Of a DNA stretch of 64,000 nt, positions 19,341-29,055 are shown in pieces. Location of the stretch: contig NZ_CABPSC010000016.1 of assembly GCF_902459585.1 (NCBI RefSeq), forward strand, positions 1 to 64,000, read 5' to 3'. Below the pieces are notes generated by a model. The model did not search any database, had not been told where the DNA came from, and saw nothing but the letters and a program-made list of their open reading frames with translations. The position numbers and the translations under genes were made by a program. Source of the stretch: Pandoraea nosoerga. GTDB taxonomy: Bacteria > Pseudomonadota > Gammaproteobacteria > Burkholderiales > Burkholderiaceae. Numbering within the stretch: position 1 is the first letter of the stretch; every line of letters begins with the position of its first letter.

Positions 19341-20321
19341 TTACGGCCGGCGCCTTACAAAACGCTGTTCCAGCACCGCCTTGCCCCATTGCTCGCCGGC
19401 CTTCTCCTCGACGAGCACAAAGCCCCTCGTCTCGTAGAGATGTCGCGCCGCATGCAGACCGGAGAACGTCCAGAGATGCGTCTGCGCAACCCCCTTCTCG
19501 TCGACGAACGCCATCGCGGCGTCCAGCAGCTTCTGCCCCAGCCCCGCGCCGCGCGCGCCGTCGTCGATGATGAACCAGCGCAGATGCGCGGCGCCGTTGC
19601 CGAAATCCTCGCCGAGGTCCTCGCCGTCGATCGCCACCGAGCCGACGATTTCGCCGGCTTGCCGCGCCGTCCAGATCGCGTTGCGCGGATTCGCGAGACG
19701 ATCGCAGAACGCTGCGAGACCGCTCGCCACGACCGATTCGAACCGCTGGCCGAAGCCCGCCTCGCGGGCGTAGTAGCGCGCGTGCATTTCCGTGATGCGA
19801 GCGATGAGTCCGGGGCAGTAGCCTCGCACGAGTTCGATCGGTGCGGCATACGCCGCGCTCGCGTCGCCGTCGTGGGCGATGGCCAGTGCGCGCGTGTATA
19901 GCGTCATGCCTTCGAGCACCGCGCGGCCCTGATTGGGCTTCAGACGTCCCAACGCCTCGACGACCTGCGCCCGCGCGTATGCATGGACCGCCGCCACACG
20001 CTTGCGGCCGGCCGCCGTCAGCGACAGGAGTTTGACGCGAGCATCGTGCGCGGCGGCCGTCTCCTTCACGTCGCCGGAGGCCACGAGCTTACGCAGCATG
20101 CGACTCACGCTCGACTTCTCCAGTCGCAACAACGCGCCGAGCTCGCGCGCCGAAATTCCCGCCTTGCCTCGCCTGCTGCACTTCTCGATTTCGATCAACG
20201 CATGCACCGCGGACGGCGACAGGTCGGTGCCGGCAAACGCGCCGCCCATGAATCCCAGCTCGCGCACCATTTCGCGCGAGACGGCGCGAAGCGCTTCCAC
20301 CAGAGACGGATCGACAGCCAT
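19341..20321 (-). CDS. MarR-GNAT fusion: winged-helix regulator with acetyltransferase domain
   Basis: This 326-residue protein has a MarR winged helix at about 10-150 (helix KAGISARELGALLRLEKSSVSRMLRKL) and a GNAT domain at about 165-315 with the acetyl-CoA loop GARGAGLGQKLLDAAMAF (QxxGxG/A type). The layout is a known family. What it acetylates and regulates is not visible. It stands apart: a divergent AT-rich stretch lies upstream (20340-20400), and the downstream neighbour converges on it. Confidence 0.88.
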   Translation of the reverse strand: MAVDPSLVEALRAVSREMVRELGFMGGAFAGTDLSPSAVHALIEIEKCSRRGKAGISARELGALLRLEKSSVSRMLRKLVASGDVKETAAAHDARVKLLSLTAAGRKRVAAVHAYARAQVVEALGRLKPNQGRAVLEGMTLYTRALAIAHDGDASAAYAAPIELVRGYCPGLIARITEMHARYYAREAGFGQRFESVVASGLAAFCDRLANPRNAIWTARQAGEIVGSVAIDGEDLGEDFGNGAAHLRWFIIDDGARGAGLGQKLLDAAMAFVDEKGVAQTHLWTFSGLHAARHLYETRGFVLVEEKAGEQWGKAVLEQRFVRRRP

Positions 20322-20482
20322 GGGAATACGCTCCTCGGTTCACATGGTTGCACATTACAACTTAATGGTTGCAACATACAACCATGAAAACAAAAAAAAC
20401 GCCGCGGGGCAAATGCCTCGCGGCGCCTTTCCTGCTGACTCGCCCGGGCCGGCGCCTCGTGCGGGGCGCGCGGCGCGTGTGC

Positions 20483-21685
20483 TCACAGCGCGCGCGGCTT
20501 CACGCGACTGGCGGCCTCGAGCGCGTTGCGGCGCGCCACGTCGAGATCGTCGTCATACGCGAGCGCCACGCCCATGCGCCGCTTGACGAAGCTCTCCGGT
20601 TTGCCGAACAGACGCAGGTCCGTGCGCGGCACCTGCAACGCGCGCTCGACGTCGTCGAACACGATTCCCGTTGCATCCACGCCGCCGTAGATCACCGCAC
20701 TGGCGCCCGGCGTCTTGAGCGTGGTGTTGACCGGCAAGCCGAGGATGGCGCGCGCATGCAGCTCGAACTCGTTCTGCCACTGCGTGATCATCGTGACCAT
20801 GCCCGTGTCGTGCGGGCGCGGACTGACTTCGCTGAACCACACGTCGTCGCCCTTCACGAACAGTTCCACGCCGAAGATGCCCTGCCCCCCGAGGTTGTTC
20901 GTGACCTCGCGCGCAATCACGCGCGCGCGCTCGAGCGCGACCGACGACATCGGATGCGGCTGCCAGCTCTCGACATAGTCGCCGCTCACCTGCTTGTGGC
21001 CGATGGGCGCGCAAAAGTGTGTCTCGATCTGCGCGTCGGCACCGCGTGCGCGCACGGTCAGCAGCGTGATCTCGTAGTCGAAGTCGATGAAGCCCTCGAC
21101 GATGATGCGCCCGTGGCTCACGCGCCCGCCCGCCATCGCATGGTCCCAGGCGGCCTTGACGTCCTCGGGGCCGTCGATCTTGCTCTGTCCCTTGCCTGAA
21201 CTGCTCATCACCGGCTTGACGATGCACGGATAGCCGATGCCGCCGTCGATCGCCGCCTGCAATTGCTCGAGCGAATCGCAGAACCGATACGGACTCGTGG
21301 GCAGCCCCAGCGTCTCGGCGGCCAGACGGCGAATGCCTTCGCGGTCCATCGTCAGGCGCGCCGCACGCGCTGTCGGGACTACGCGCACGACGCCGTCCGC
21401 CTCCAGCGCCTCGAGCATCGGTGTGGCAATCGCCTCGATTTCGGGCACGACGAGATCCGGCTTCTCGGCCTCGATAAGGGCCTTCAACTGCTCGGGGTCC
21501 GTCATCGTGATGGTGCGCGAGTGATGCGCGAGTTGCTGGCCGGGCGCGTTCTCGTAGCGATCGACGGCAATCGTCTCGACGCCGAGGCGCTGCAGCGCGA
21601 TCAGCACTTCGCGGCCGAGTTCGCCGGCGCCCAACAGCATGACCTTCGTCGCGCTCGGCGACAGCGGGGTTCCGATAGTGGTCAT
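20483..21685 (-). CDS. purT: Formate-dependent phosphoribosylglycinamide formyltransferase (GAR transformylase 2)
   Basis: This 400-residue ATP-grasp enzyme makes formyl-GAR from GAR, formate and ATP in purine synthesis. The start [19 protein letters not shown] has AAAGG upstream. Signatures include [33 protein letters not shown], the ATP-grasp loop [11 protein letters not shown] and [15 protein letters not shown]. Length and motifs match E. coli PurT. The gene is monocistronic. Confidence 0.95.
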   Translation of the reverse strand: MTTIGTPLSPSATKVMLLGAGELGREVLIALQRLGVETIAVDRYENAPGQQLAHHSRTITMTDPEQLKALIEAEKPDLVVPEIEAIATPMLEALEADGVVRVVPTARAARLTMDREGIRRLAAETLGLPTSPYRFCDSLEQLQAAIDGGIGYPCIVKPVMSSSGKGQSKIDGPEDVKAAWDHAMAGGRVSHGRIIVEGFIDFDYEITLLTVRARGADAQIETHFCAPIGHKQVSGDYVESWQPHPMSSVALERARVIAREVTNNLGGQGIFGVELFVKGDDVWFSEVSPRPHDTGMVTMITQWQNEFELHARAILGLPVNTTLKTPGASAVIYGGVDATGIVFDDVERALQVPRTDLRLFGKPESFVKRRMGVALAYDDDLDVARRNALEAASRVKPRAL

Positions 21686-21791
21686 TTGTGACCTTTGGAG
21701 AGTAAGAAATGGGGAAGCATCGACGCTTGCCGAGGTGCACGCCCGGCGCGTCATACGCGAAAGACGTATTGTAGCCGCGCCGTCTGCGAAT

Positions 21792-22490
21792 TCACGTCAG
21801 CGCGCCGCGCAGCACGCGACGGCAACTCGCCACCATGCGGGCTTCGCTGTCCTGATAGCCGGCGAGCACCCACGCCGTGCCGGCGTGGGTCATCGCACCA
21901 ACGAGCGCCAGGCCGACGATCCGCGCTTGCGCCTGCGCCTCCTCGTGCGCCGGCGGCGGCGCATCGGCCATGCCCAGGATCAGCTTCGAGAATTCGAAGA
22001 TATAGCGCTGATAGACGAGATCCGTCTGCGGACTCACGCCCATGACTTCGAGCAGCAGCACGCGCGCCGCGGGCGCACTGCGCAGGAACGAAAAGAAGGC
22101 GTGCAGGCCAGCGTCGATGCGCGCGTCGAGCGTGGGCGGACTCGAGGCGATGGTCGTCTGCAACTGGCGCAGCAGGGCCTGCGCGTGGTGTGCGTAGGTC
22201 GCCTGCAGCAAGGCCTCCAGGTTCTCGAACGCCGCATAGAAATACCGATCGTTGAGCTTTGCCAGACGGCACACCGCGCGCACGGTAGCGCGCCGAAAGC
22301 CTACGGTGCCGAAAACCTGCGTTGCCGCGTCGATGAGCGCCGTGCGACGCGCCGACTCGCGCTCGGCCTGCGCCACGCCGCCATAGCGCCGCCCGCGCGC
22401 CCTCGGGCCGTCGGTCGCACGAGACGCCGCTTCACCCGGGGCGGCTTCCTTCGATTCGAGTCCTTGTTCCATTTCGTTATTTGACATCAC
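21792..22490 (-). CDS. TetR family regulator
   Basis: This 232-residue protein has a basic tail (about 1-45), then a TetR helix-turn-helix ([38 protein letters not shown]) and a helical ligand domain. It is divergent from the short-chain dehydrogenase / BVMO cluster, 268 bp apart, and so is the likely repressor of that cluster. The ligand is not known. Confidence 0.88.
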   Translation of the reverse strand: MMSNNEMEQGLESKEAAPGEAASRATDGPRARGRRYGGVAQAERESARRTALIDAATQVFGTVGFRRATVRAVCRLAKLNDRYFYAAFENLEALLQATYAHHAQALLRQLQTTIASSPPTLDARIDAGLHAFFSFLRSAPAARVLLLEVMGVSPQTDLVYQRYIFEFSKLILGMADAPPPAHEEAQAQARIVGLALVGAMTHAGTAWVLAGYQDSEARMVASCRRVLRGALT

Positions 22491-22758
22491 GGAAGCGGAA
22501 AACTAAAGTGGTGACGCACAACACCAAATTATAGGCGACGCCCTTATGGCAACACGCGCCGTCACATTCGCCGCTCGACACGTACCACCGCTCACGCCCG
22601 TGGCCATCAGTTGTCGACGGTTGCCGGACGTTGCCGGACGTTGCCGAAAGTCGGTGTCAGCCATCATGCCTCGTCGGCATCCGACGATGCCGGACACGCC
22701 AGCGACCTGCTGGCACGCACTCCGGACTCTGCCCGGCGGGAATCCAGGGAGACGCACA

Positions 22759-23664
22759 ATGAAGACGTTCAGGGACAAGGTAGCGGCCATCACCGGGGCC
22801 GGTTCGGGCATGGGGCGCTCGCTCGCGCTGGAACTCGCGCGCCGCGGCGCCCACCTCGCGCTCTCGGACATCGACGAAGCCAGCGTCGCCCGCACCGCCG
22901 AGGCGTGTCGGGCGCTCGGCGCGCGCGTCACGTCGCAGCGGCTCGATGTCGCCGATCGACAGGCCGTGTTCGCCTGGGCAAACGACACGCTCGCCGCCCA
23001 CGGCAAGGTGAACCTGCTCTTGAACAACGCGGGCGTCTCGCTGTCGGTGCCGGTGGCCACCGCGCGGCACGAGGACTTCGAGTGGCTGATGAACATCAAT
23101 TTCTGGGGCGTCGTACACGGCACCCAGGCGTTCCTTCCCGCGCTCACGGCGAGTGGCGACGGCCATATCGTCAATACGTCCAGCCTGTTTGGCATCATCG
23201 CCATGCCCACCCAGTCCGCCTACAACGCGAGCAAGTTCGCCGTGCGGGGCTTTACCGAAGCGCTGCGCATGGAGCTCGATCTGGCGCGCTCGCCCGTCTC
23301 ATGCACGTGCGTGCATCCGGGCGGCGTGGCCACCAACATCGTGCAGACCTCGCGCATCGACGAGAGCATGGCTGCATTCACCGGGCTCGACGCGCAAACG
23401 CATCGCAAGCGGGCGAACCGGCTCATCGACGTGACGAGCCCGGACGCCGCTGCACGACAGATCCTGGCGGGGGTGGAGCGCAATGCGCGCCGCGTGCTCG
23501 TTGGCGCCGACGCCCGACGCGTGGACAAGCTCGCACGGCTGCTCGGCGCGTATTACCAGGCGCTGGTGGTCCGGCTGTACCGGCGCACCGCCATGGCGCG
23601 TGCGCCGCGCCAACGCCGCGATGCTGCGCGTCCTGTCGCCGCCGAATCGCCGGGTAAGCGATAA
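22759..23664 (+). CDS. Short-chain dehydrogenase/reductase
   Basis: GGGAG is 7 bp upstream of the ATG; the product is 301 residues. It is a classical SDR: NAD(P) motif TGAGSGMG (residues 12-19), NNAG, the catalytic Ser in NTSSLFG and YNASK (Tyr/Lys). A conserved Asp after the second strand (LSDIDE) suggests NAD over NADP. It opens a cluster with a Baeyer-Villiger-type monooxygenase and a hydrolase, where it would oxidise an alcohol to the ketone. The basic C-terminal tail (about 270-301) is an extension. Confidence 0.88.
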   Translation: MKTFRDKVAAITGAGSGMGRSLALELARRGAHLALSDIDEASVARTAEACRALGARVTSQRLDVADRQAVFAWANDTLAAHGKVNLLLNNAGVSLSVPVATARHEDFEWLMNINFWGVVHGTQAFLPALTASGDGHIVNTSSLFGIIAMPTQSAYNASKFAVRGFTEALRMELDLARSPVSCTCVHPGGVATNIVQTSRIDESMAAFTGLDAQTHRKRANRLIDVTSPDAAARQILAGVERNARRVLVGADARRVDKLARLLGAYYQALVVRLYRRTAMARAPRQRRDAARPVAAESPGKR

Positions 23665-23689
23665 GTAAGTGAGTGAGTGAATGAATGAG
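23662..23689 (+). repeat. Imperfect tetranucleotide repeat
   Basis: About seven TAAG/TGAG/TGAA units run from the end of the dehydrogenase gene to just before the monooxygenase start. The array is in the intergenic spacer upstream of the ribosome-binding site. Confidence 0.7.
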
Positions 23690-23710
23690 CGACCGTCCGA
23701 GGAGAACGCC

Positions 23711-25294
23711 ATGACCGGCAACGCTGCTGTCACCGACATTGCCTCCGCCACGACCGACCTCGACGTCATCATCGTGGGCGCCGGGCTCTCCGGCATTGCC
23801 GCGGCACACTATCTGCGCGAACGCTGCCCCGGCACACGGTTTGCGCTGCTCGAAGCGCGTCAGTCGCTCGGCGGCACATGGGACCTGTTCCGGTATCCCG
23901 GCGTGCGCTCCGACTCCGACATGTTCACGCTCGGCTTCAGCTTCCGGCCCTGGGCAAGCGATGAGGCCATCGCGGACGGCGGCAAGATCCTCGACTACCT
24001 GAAGGACGCCGCGCGCGCCGAAGGCCTCGATACCCGCATTCGCTACGGTCACAAGGTGCGCGAAGCGCGCTGGGACTCCGCTCTCGCCCGCTGGACGCTC
24101 GACGTCGAACGCAGCCATGCCGACGGGCAGCGGGACACGCAATCGCTCACGTGCCGCTTCCTGTTCATGTGCAGCGGGTATTACGCCTACGATGCCGGTC
24201 ACGCGCCCACCTGGCCGGGCATGGACCGTTTCGGCGGCATCGTCGTGCATCCCCAGCACTGGCCCCGGGATCTCGACTATCGCGGCAAGCGGGTCGTCAT
24301 CATCGGCAGCGGCGCGACGGCGGTCACACTGCTGCCGAGCATGGCCCCCACTGCCGCACACGTGACCATGCTGCAGCGCTCGCCCACCTACATCCTGTCG
24401 ATGCCGCAACGCGACGGTCTCGCGGAGATGTTGCGCGCCGTGCTGCCGGCGGGCGTCGCGCACCGCGTCGTGCGCATGAAGAACGTGCTCGTCACGCTCG
24501 GCTTCTACAATGCCGCGCGGCGCTGGCCAAACGCCATCCGGCGCGTGCTGATCCGGCGCGCCGCCCGCCAGGCGCACGGGCATGCCGACATCGCGCGCGA
24601 CCTCTCGCCGCGCTACAACCCGTGGGATCAGCGTCTGTGCCTCGCGCCCAATGGCGACATCTTCAAGGCGCTGCGCAGCGGCCGTGCGAGCATCGTGACC
24701 GACGAGATCGCGTCGTTCACGCCGACGGGGCTTGCGCTAACGAGCGGCAAGTCGCTCGACGCGGACATCATCGTGACAGCCACCGGCCTGCGCGTGCAAT
24801 TGATGGGCGGTGCGCGCCTGTCGGTCGACGGCGCGCCGGTCGCGCTGGCGGATACCGTGGCCTACAAGGGGATGATGTACAGCGGCGTGCCGAACCTCGC
24901 CTCGATCTTCGGCTACACGAACGCGTCGTGGACGCTCAAGGCCGAGTTGATTGCCCAATATGTGTGTCGTCTCATCAACCACATGAATGCGCATGGCTTC
25001 GACACGTGCATACCGCAATTGCGCGACGGCGAGCATGGCGAGTTGCCGGCCATCGGGCTCACGTCGGGCTACATTCGGCGCGCGGCCGGAGTGTTGCCCA
25101 AGCAGGGCGGGCGCAAGCCCTGGGTGTTCTATCAGAGCTATCTGCGCGACCTGCGGCTCATGCGCTGGGGGCGTATCGAGGACGGGGCAATGCGTTTTGA
25201 ACGACGTGCCGCGTGCGGCGTCGAAGCGAAGACGACAGCGCGAGGCGCTGGCGCATCGGGCGCCGGCGATAAGGTCCCCGCCGCTTCGCGTTAG
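23711..25294 (+). CDS. Flavin-dependent Baeyer-Villiger-type monooxygenase
   Basis: AGGAG 6 bp before the ATG at 23711 decides this start over one 30 bp upstream; the product is 527 residues. It has FAD motif GAGLSGIAAAHYL near residue 20, the BVMO fingerprint FGGIVVHPQHWP (FxGxxxHxxxW) at about 175, and the NADPH motif IIGSGATAVTL. BVMOs insert an oxygen next to a ketone to give an ester or lactone. The neighbours (alcohol dehydrogenase and alpha/beta hydrolase) fit the steps before and after. The substrate is unknown; N- or S-oxidation cannot be excluded. Confidence 0.88.
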   Translation: MTGNAAVTDIASATTDLDVIIVGAGLSGIAAAHYLRERCPGTRFALLEARQSLGGTWDLFRYPGVRSDSDMFTLGFSFRPWASDEAIADGGKILDYLKDAARAEGLDTRIRYGHKVREARWDSALARWTLDVERSHADGQRDTQSLTCRFLFMCSGYYAYDAGHAPTWPGMDRFGGIVVHPQHWPRDLDYRGKRVVIIGSGATAVTLLPSMAPTAAHVTMLQRSPTYILSMPQRDGLAEMLRAVLPAGVAHRVVRMKNVLVTLGFYNAARRWPNAIRRVLIRRAARQAHGHADIARDLSPRYNPWDQRLCLAPNGDIFKALRSGRASIVTDEIASFTPTGLALTSGKSLDADIIVTATGLRVQLMGGARLSVDGAPVALADTVAYKGMMYSGVPNLASIFGYTNASWTLKAELIAQYVCRLINHMNAHGFDTCIPQLRDGEHGELPAIGLTSGYIRRAAGVLPKQGGRKPWVFYQSYLRDLRLMRWGRIEDGAMRFERRAACGVEAKTTARGAGASGAGDKVPAASR

Positions 25295-25473
25295 CATGCG
25301 GGTTCGGTTACGCGCGGGGGCCGGGCGCACCGGCGCAGACCGTGCGCTCCGGGTGTTGGCGAAGCGCCGTGCGACGCGTCACTGCATTGCATCGACACCG
25401 GCCGTTGCCCTTTGAACGTCCCTTTGAACGCCTAACCTTGAACGCCTAACCTTGAACGCCCCCCTTTGACATC

Positions 25474-26499
25474 ATGCTCATTGCCTACCTGTTCGGCTGT
25501 CTCGTCATCGCGCTCGTTGCCATGGGGTTCGTGCTGCGCCGCTTCACGCAACGCGTGGCGCGCCGCGCGCAGGCCGCCGTACCGCCCGACGGGCAGTTTC
25601 TCGACATCGGCGCTCAGCGTGTGCATTACGTCGACTTCGGGCACGGTCCGGCCATCGTGTTCGTGCATGGCCTGTGCGGGCAGTTGCGCAACTTCGCGTA
25701 TCTGCCGCTCGCCGCGCTCTCGCGCACGCATCGCATCGTGCTCGTCGATCGTCCGGGATCGGGCTATTCGACGCGCTCGGCACAAAGCGACGGCGACCTC
25801 GGCGCGCAGGCCGACGCCATCGCAGGACTCATCGATGCGCTCGGCCTGGGCCGGCCGCTCGTGGTCGGGCATTCGCTCGGCGGCGCGATATCGCTCGCGC
25901 TGGCGCTCGATCACCCGCAGCGGGTCGGCGCGCTTGCGCTGATCGCGCCGCTCACGCAACCGGTGGCCGAGCCGCCGGCTGCGTTCCGCTCGCTCGCGAT
26001 CCGCCGCGCGTGGTGGCGTCGCTGGGTCGCGCGCACGCTTGCCGTGCCCGTGGGCATGATGACCGGACGTGCGGCCCTCGGCTACGTCTTCGCGCCGGAA
26101 GCGGCGCCAAAGGACTTTCTCGTTCGCGGCGGCGGCGTGCTCGCCTACCGCCCGGACAACTTCGAGGCGGCCAGCGTCGACATGCTCGCCGCCGAGCGCG
26201 ACATGCCGGGTCTCGCGGCGCGTTATGGCGCGCTGTCGGTTCCCGTCGACATTCTGTTCGGTCGCGGCGATCGCGTTCTCGATGCCCGCGTGCATGGGCA
26301 GACCATGCCCGAGGCGAGCCCGCGCGTGCGCCTGACGCTCGTAGAGGGTGGCCACATGCTGCCCGTCACGCAGCCGGAAGCAACGATGGCGTGGGTGCAG
26401 GCGGCCGCCGCGCGCATGCCGTCGGCGTCCTACCGTGACGCCAGCCATGCCGCTCCCGCCATGACGGTTTCGACGCACGCTGCCAACGACTCGCCCTGA
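25474..26499 (+). CDS. Alpha/beta hydrolase with N-terminal membrane anchor
   Basis: This 341-residue protein has a TM segment at 3-22, then an alpha/beta hydrolase fold: oxyanion motif FVHGLCGQ, nucleophile elbow GHSLGG (Ser at about 130), an Asp in FGRGDRV and His in EGGHMLP. The anchor would place the enzyme at the inner membrane. In this cluster it could split the ester formed by the monooxygenase. The spacer before it (25411-25468) holds two copies of GAACGCCTAACCTT. Confidence 0.85.
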   Translation: MLIAYLFGCLVIALVAMGFVLRRFTQRVARRAQAAVPPDGQFLDIGAQRVHYVDFGHGPAIVFVHGLCGQLRNFAYLPLAALSRTHRIVLVDRPGSGYSTRSAQSDGDLGAQADAIAGLIDALGLGRPLVVGHSLGGAISLALALDHPQRVGALALIAPLTQPVAEPPAAFRSLAIRRAWWRRWVARTLAVPVGMMTGRAALGYVFAPEAAPKDFLVRGGGVLAYRPDNFEAASVDMLAAERDMPGLAARYGALSVPVDILFGRGDRVLDARVHGQTMPEASPRVRLTLVEGGHMLPVTQPEATMAWVQAAAARMPSASYRDASHAAPAMTVSTHAANDSP

Positions 26500-26640
26500 G
26501 TCGATTGCGCCGGTGCCGCGGGTTGTGCGCTCGCACATTCGCGCCTCTCGCCCGCACATGGCATGCACGCGCCTGCGGCATCGCCCGTCCGATGGCACAC
26601 TAGGGGCTTTCCAACTTCGCGCCGCGGGTGCGACCGCCCC

Positions 26641-28335
26641 ATGTCCGAACGTGCCGACACCCCTTCCGCCCTGCCCGCCTTGCGGCTCGCCGCAAGTCTC
26701 GTCGTGCTGCGCGAGCGCGCCAGCGGTCTGGAGGTCTTGCTGCTGCGGCGCGCCGTGCGCGCGAACGACTTCAGCTCGGATGCCTATGTCTTCCCGGGCG
26801 GCGTGCTCGACGCCAACGATCGCGCGGCGCACGCCGTCTGCCTCGGCATGGACGATGCGACGGCGAGCGAGCGTCTCGGGCTGCTCGGCGCAGGCCTCGA
26901 CTACTACGTGGCGGCCATGCGCGAGTGCTTCGAAGAAACCGGCGTGTTCTTCGCCAGCGACGAGCACGGCGCACCGCTCGACGCGGCGCGTCTGGCCGAA
27001 GTACGCGCCCGGCGTGAAGCGTTGCATGACAGGCAAATCGATATCGCCTCGCTGTGCCGGTCCTTCGGCATTCGCCTCACGCCCCGCCGTCTGCACTACC
27101 TGAGCCATTGGGTCACGCCACTCGGCCTGGCGAAGCGTTTCGACACGCGGTTCTTCCTTGCCGCGCTGCCCGAGGCGCAACAGGTCGAAGTCGATCATGT
27201 CGAGACGGCGGCGCATCGCTGGATGCGTCCGCAATACGCGCTCGCCCACGCCGATCAGTTGCGGCTGTTGCCGCCGACGCGCAAGTTGCTCCAGTGGCTC
27301 ACGGGCATGGACACCGTCGAGCTGGCAATGGCCGCCGCCGGCGCACTCGTCGACGTGCCGCGTGTGCAGCCGCGGCTCGCGAACGGCAGGCGCGGACGCT
27401 GGCCGATCACGCCCGACGAGCCGGCGTGGGCGGAACTGACGCTGACCGATCCCGACGAGCGCGGCGGCGGCAGCTACGACATCGTGCCGGGGCGCGTGGT
27501 GACACTGATGCCCGGCGTGCTGCGGCTCACCGCACCGAATCCCGGCATGATGACCGGGCCCGGGACGAACACTTATCTCGTCGGCGGCGGGCCGCAGAAC
27601 GGTTGGGCGGTGATCGATCCCGGTCCTGACGACCCGGCGCACATCGACGCGATCGTGCGAGCCGCGCCGGGCGAGATCCGCCAGATACTGGTAACGCACA
27701 CGCATCGCGATCATTCGCCGGGCGCGGCGCTGCTCCGGGCCCGCACGGGCGCGCGCACCTACGGCATGGCGGCACGTCATGACGTCGGGCAGGACACCGC
27801 GTTCTCGCCCGACGTCGAACTCGCTGACGGCGACACCGTCGTGCTGCCCGACGGACGCGTGCTGCGCGCCATCCATACGCCCGGACACGCGTCGAACCAT
27901 CTTTGCTATGCGCTGGAGGACGCCAGACTCGTCTTCACCGGCGACCACGTCATGCAGGGCTCGACGGTGGTCATCAATCCGCCCGACGGCCATATGGCGA
28001 CGTACCTGGCGTCGCTGCAAAGGCTGGCCTCGCTCGAACCCGAGTGGCTCGCGCCCGGGCACGGCTTTGTGATGGATCGCCCCGCCCAGCGCATCGGGCA
28101 ACTGATCACGCACCGATTGGCCCGCGAAGCGCGCACACTCGACGCGCTAGGGCAACTCGGCCCGGCAACGCTCGACGCCCTCACGCCGGCCGTCTATGCG
28201 GATGTGCCGGCGGCGCGGCATGCGGTGGCGCGTCGCTCGCTGCGCGCGCATCTGGACAAACTGGTGGAGGACGGTCGCGCCGCCGTGTCGCAGGACGGGC
28301 GCTGGCGCGCCGTAGACGTGAGCGCGACGCGGTAA
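26641..28335 (+). CDS. Fusion of Nudix hydrolase and metallo-beta-lactamase-fold domains
   Basis: This 564-residue protein joins a NUDT19-like Nudix domain at about 10-225 (FPGGVLD, then AMRECFEETGV, the REUXEEXGU part of the Nudix box) to an MBL-fold hydrolase at about 270-500 (THTHRDHSPG, TPGHASNHLCY, TGDHVM) and a C-terminal winged-helix tail. The metal ligands HxHxDH are complete. Proteins of this fused type resemble the acyl-CoA pyrophosphatase plus LACTB2 pair. It ends the SDR-BVMO cluster, where CoA or nucleotide clean-up is plausible but unproven. Confidence 0.85.
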   Translation: MSERADTPSALPALRLAASLVVLRERASGLEVLLLRRAVRANDFSSDAYVFPGGVLDANDRAAHAVCLGMDDATASERLGLLGAGLDYYVAAMRECFEETGVFFASDEHGAPLDAARLAEVRARREALHDRQIDIASLCRSFGIRLTPRRLHYLSHWVTPLGLAKRFDTRFFLAALPEAQQVEVDHVETAAHRWMRPQYALAHADQLRLLPPTRKLLQWLTGMDTVELAMAAAGALVDVPRVQPRLANGRRGRWPITPDEPAWAELTLTDPDERGGGSYDIVPGRVVTLMPGVLRLTAPNPGMMTGPGTNTYLVGGGPQNGWAVIDPGPDDPAHIDAIVRAAPGEIRQILVTHTHRDHSPGAALLRARTGARTYGMAARHDVGQDTAFSPDVELADGDTVVLPDGRVLRAIHTPGHASNHLCYALEDARLVFTGDHVMQGSTVVINPPDGHMATYLASLQRLASLEPEWLAPGHGFVMDRPAQRIGQLITHRLAREARTLDALGQLGPATLDALTPAVYADVPAARHAVARRSLRAHLDKLVEDGRAAVSQDGRWRAVDVSATR

Positions 28336-28483
28336 CGGGCGCCGGTAACGGGCGCCGGTAGCGGTCGACGCGCTCGCTGGGGCGCACCGAGGCGCGCACC
28401 GAGGCGCTCACCAGGGCGCTCACCAAGGCGTGTTATGCGGCCGGCTGCGCGTCGGGCTATGCCGGCGCTGCCGGACCGATGCG

Positions 28484-28732
28484 TCAGGCGTTGCCGTCGC
28501 CGAGCAGTTCGTCGACGATACGCTCGCCGGCCTTGCGCCCTGCCATCTCGGCGTCGACGCGATTGTCGCGGTGTCCGTCCGGAGAGCGGACTTCGGGGCC
28601 CTCCGGTTTGCCGTGTCGGATCACCTGCACCAGATAGTCCCAAGGCCCGGCGTACTCGTTCTGAAACGCGCGGACACGGATTTGGTAACCGGCGCGGTAC
28701 TCATAGACCTGCTCATGCGATGCGTAGCTCAT
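28484..28732 (-). CDS. Hypothetical protein, 82 aa
   Basis: The start MSYASHEQVYEYRAG has CGGAG about 7 bp upstream. The product is soluble, with the pattern YQIRVRAFQNEYAGPWDYLVQV (beta-rich) and a charged helical end. I recognise no family. It lies 50 bp downstream of another small gene on the same strand, so the two probably share a transcript. Confidence 0.55.
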   Translation of the reverse strand: MSYASHEQVYEYRAGYQIRVRAFQNEYAGPWDYLVQVIRHGKPEGPEVRSPDGHRDNRVDAEMAGRKAGERIVDELLGDGNA

Positions 28733-28782
28733 GACGGACTCCGTTCGGCGAAAGTGCGGAAACCGGGTTGCGCCCGACCGGC

Positions 28783-29055
28783 CTACGAAACGTCGTCGAT
28801 CTCGATCGGTTCGCTCGCGGCGCCGGCGGCGATAACCCTGGCGGCACGCTCGACGATGTCGTCCTCGTGCTCCATGAACTGATCGAAGAGCGCATCGCCG
28901 GCGGCGTCGGCGCCAGCGAGACGGTTGAGCGCGTTGCGCGAGATCTGGCACGTCCAGACCTTGCCGTCGACGTTGAGGTAAAAGCGCACGAACCCGCCAT
29001 CGTTGCCAACGAGCCCGAGACCACCATGCACAAAGGGATCCATTGCCATCTCCAC
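28783..29055 (-). CDS. DUF1488-like small protein
   Basis: This 90-residue product has the pattern FVRFYLNVDGKVWTCQISRN followed by ALNRLAG, which resembles DUF1488 proteins (V-x-C-x-I-S-R-x-A-L). The end is acidic. It is soluble, with no known activity. It is probably co-transcribed with the 82-residue protein downstream. Family assignment is from memory of the motif. Confidence 0.6.
   Translation of the reverse strand: MEMAMDPFVHGGLGLVGNDGGFVRFYLNVDGKVWTCQISRNALNRLAGADAAGDALFDQFMEHEDDIVERAARVIAAGAASEPIEIDDVS

Noticed and set aside
22509-22526. TGGTG-N8-CACCA as TetR operator
   Set aside because: Only 5-bp arms; too short to call, though the position between TetR and the dehydrogenase gene is suitable.
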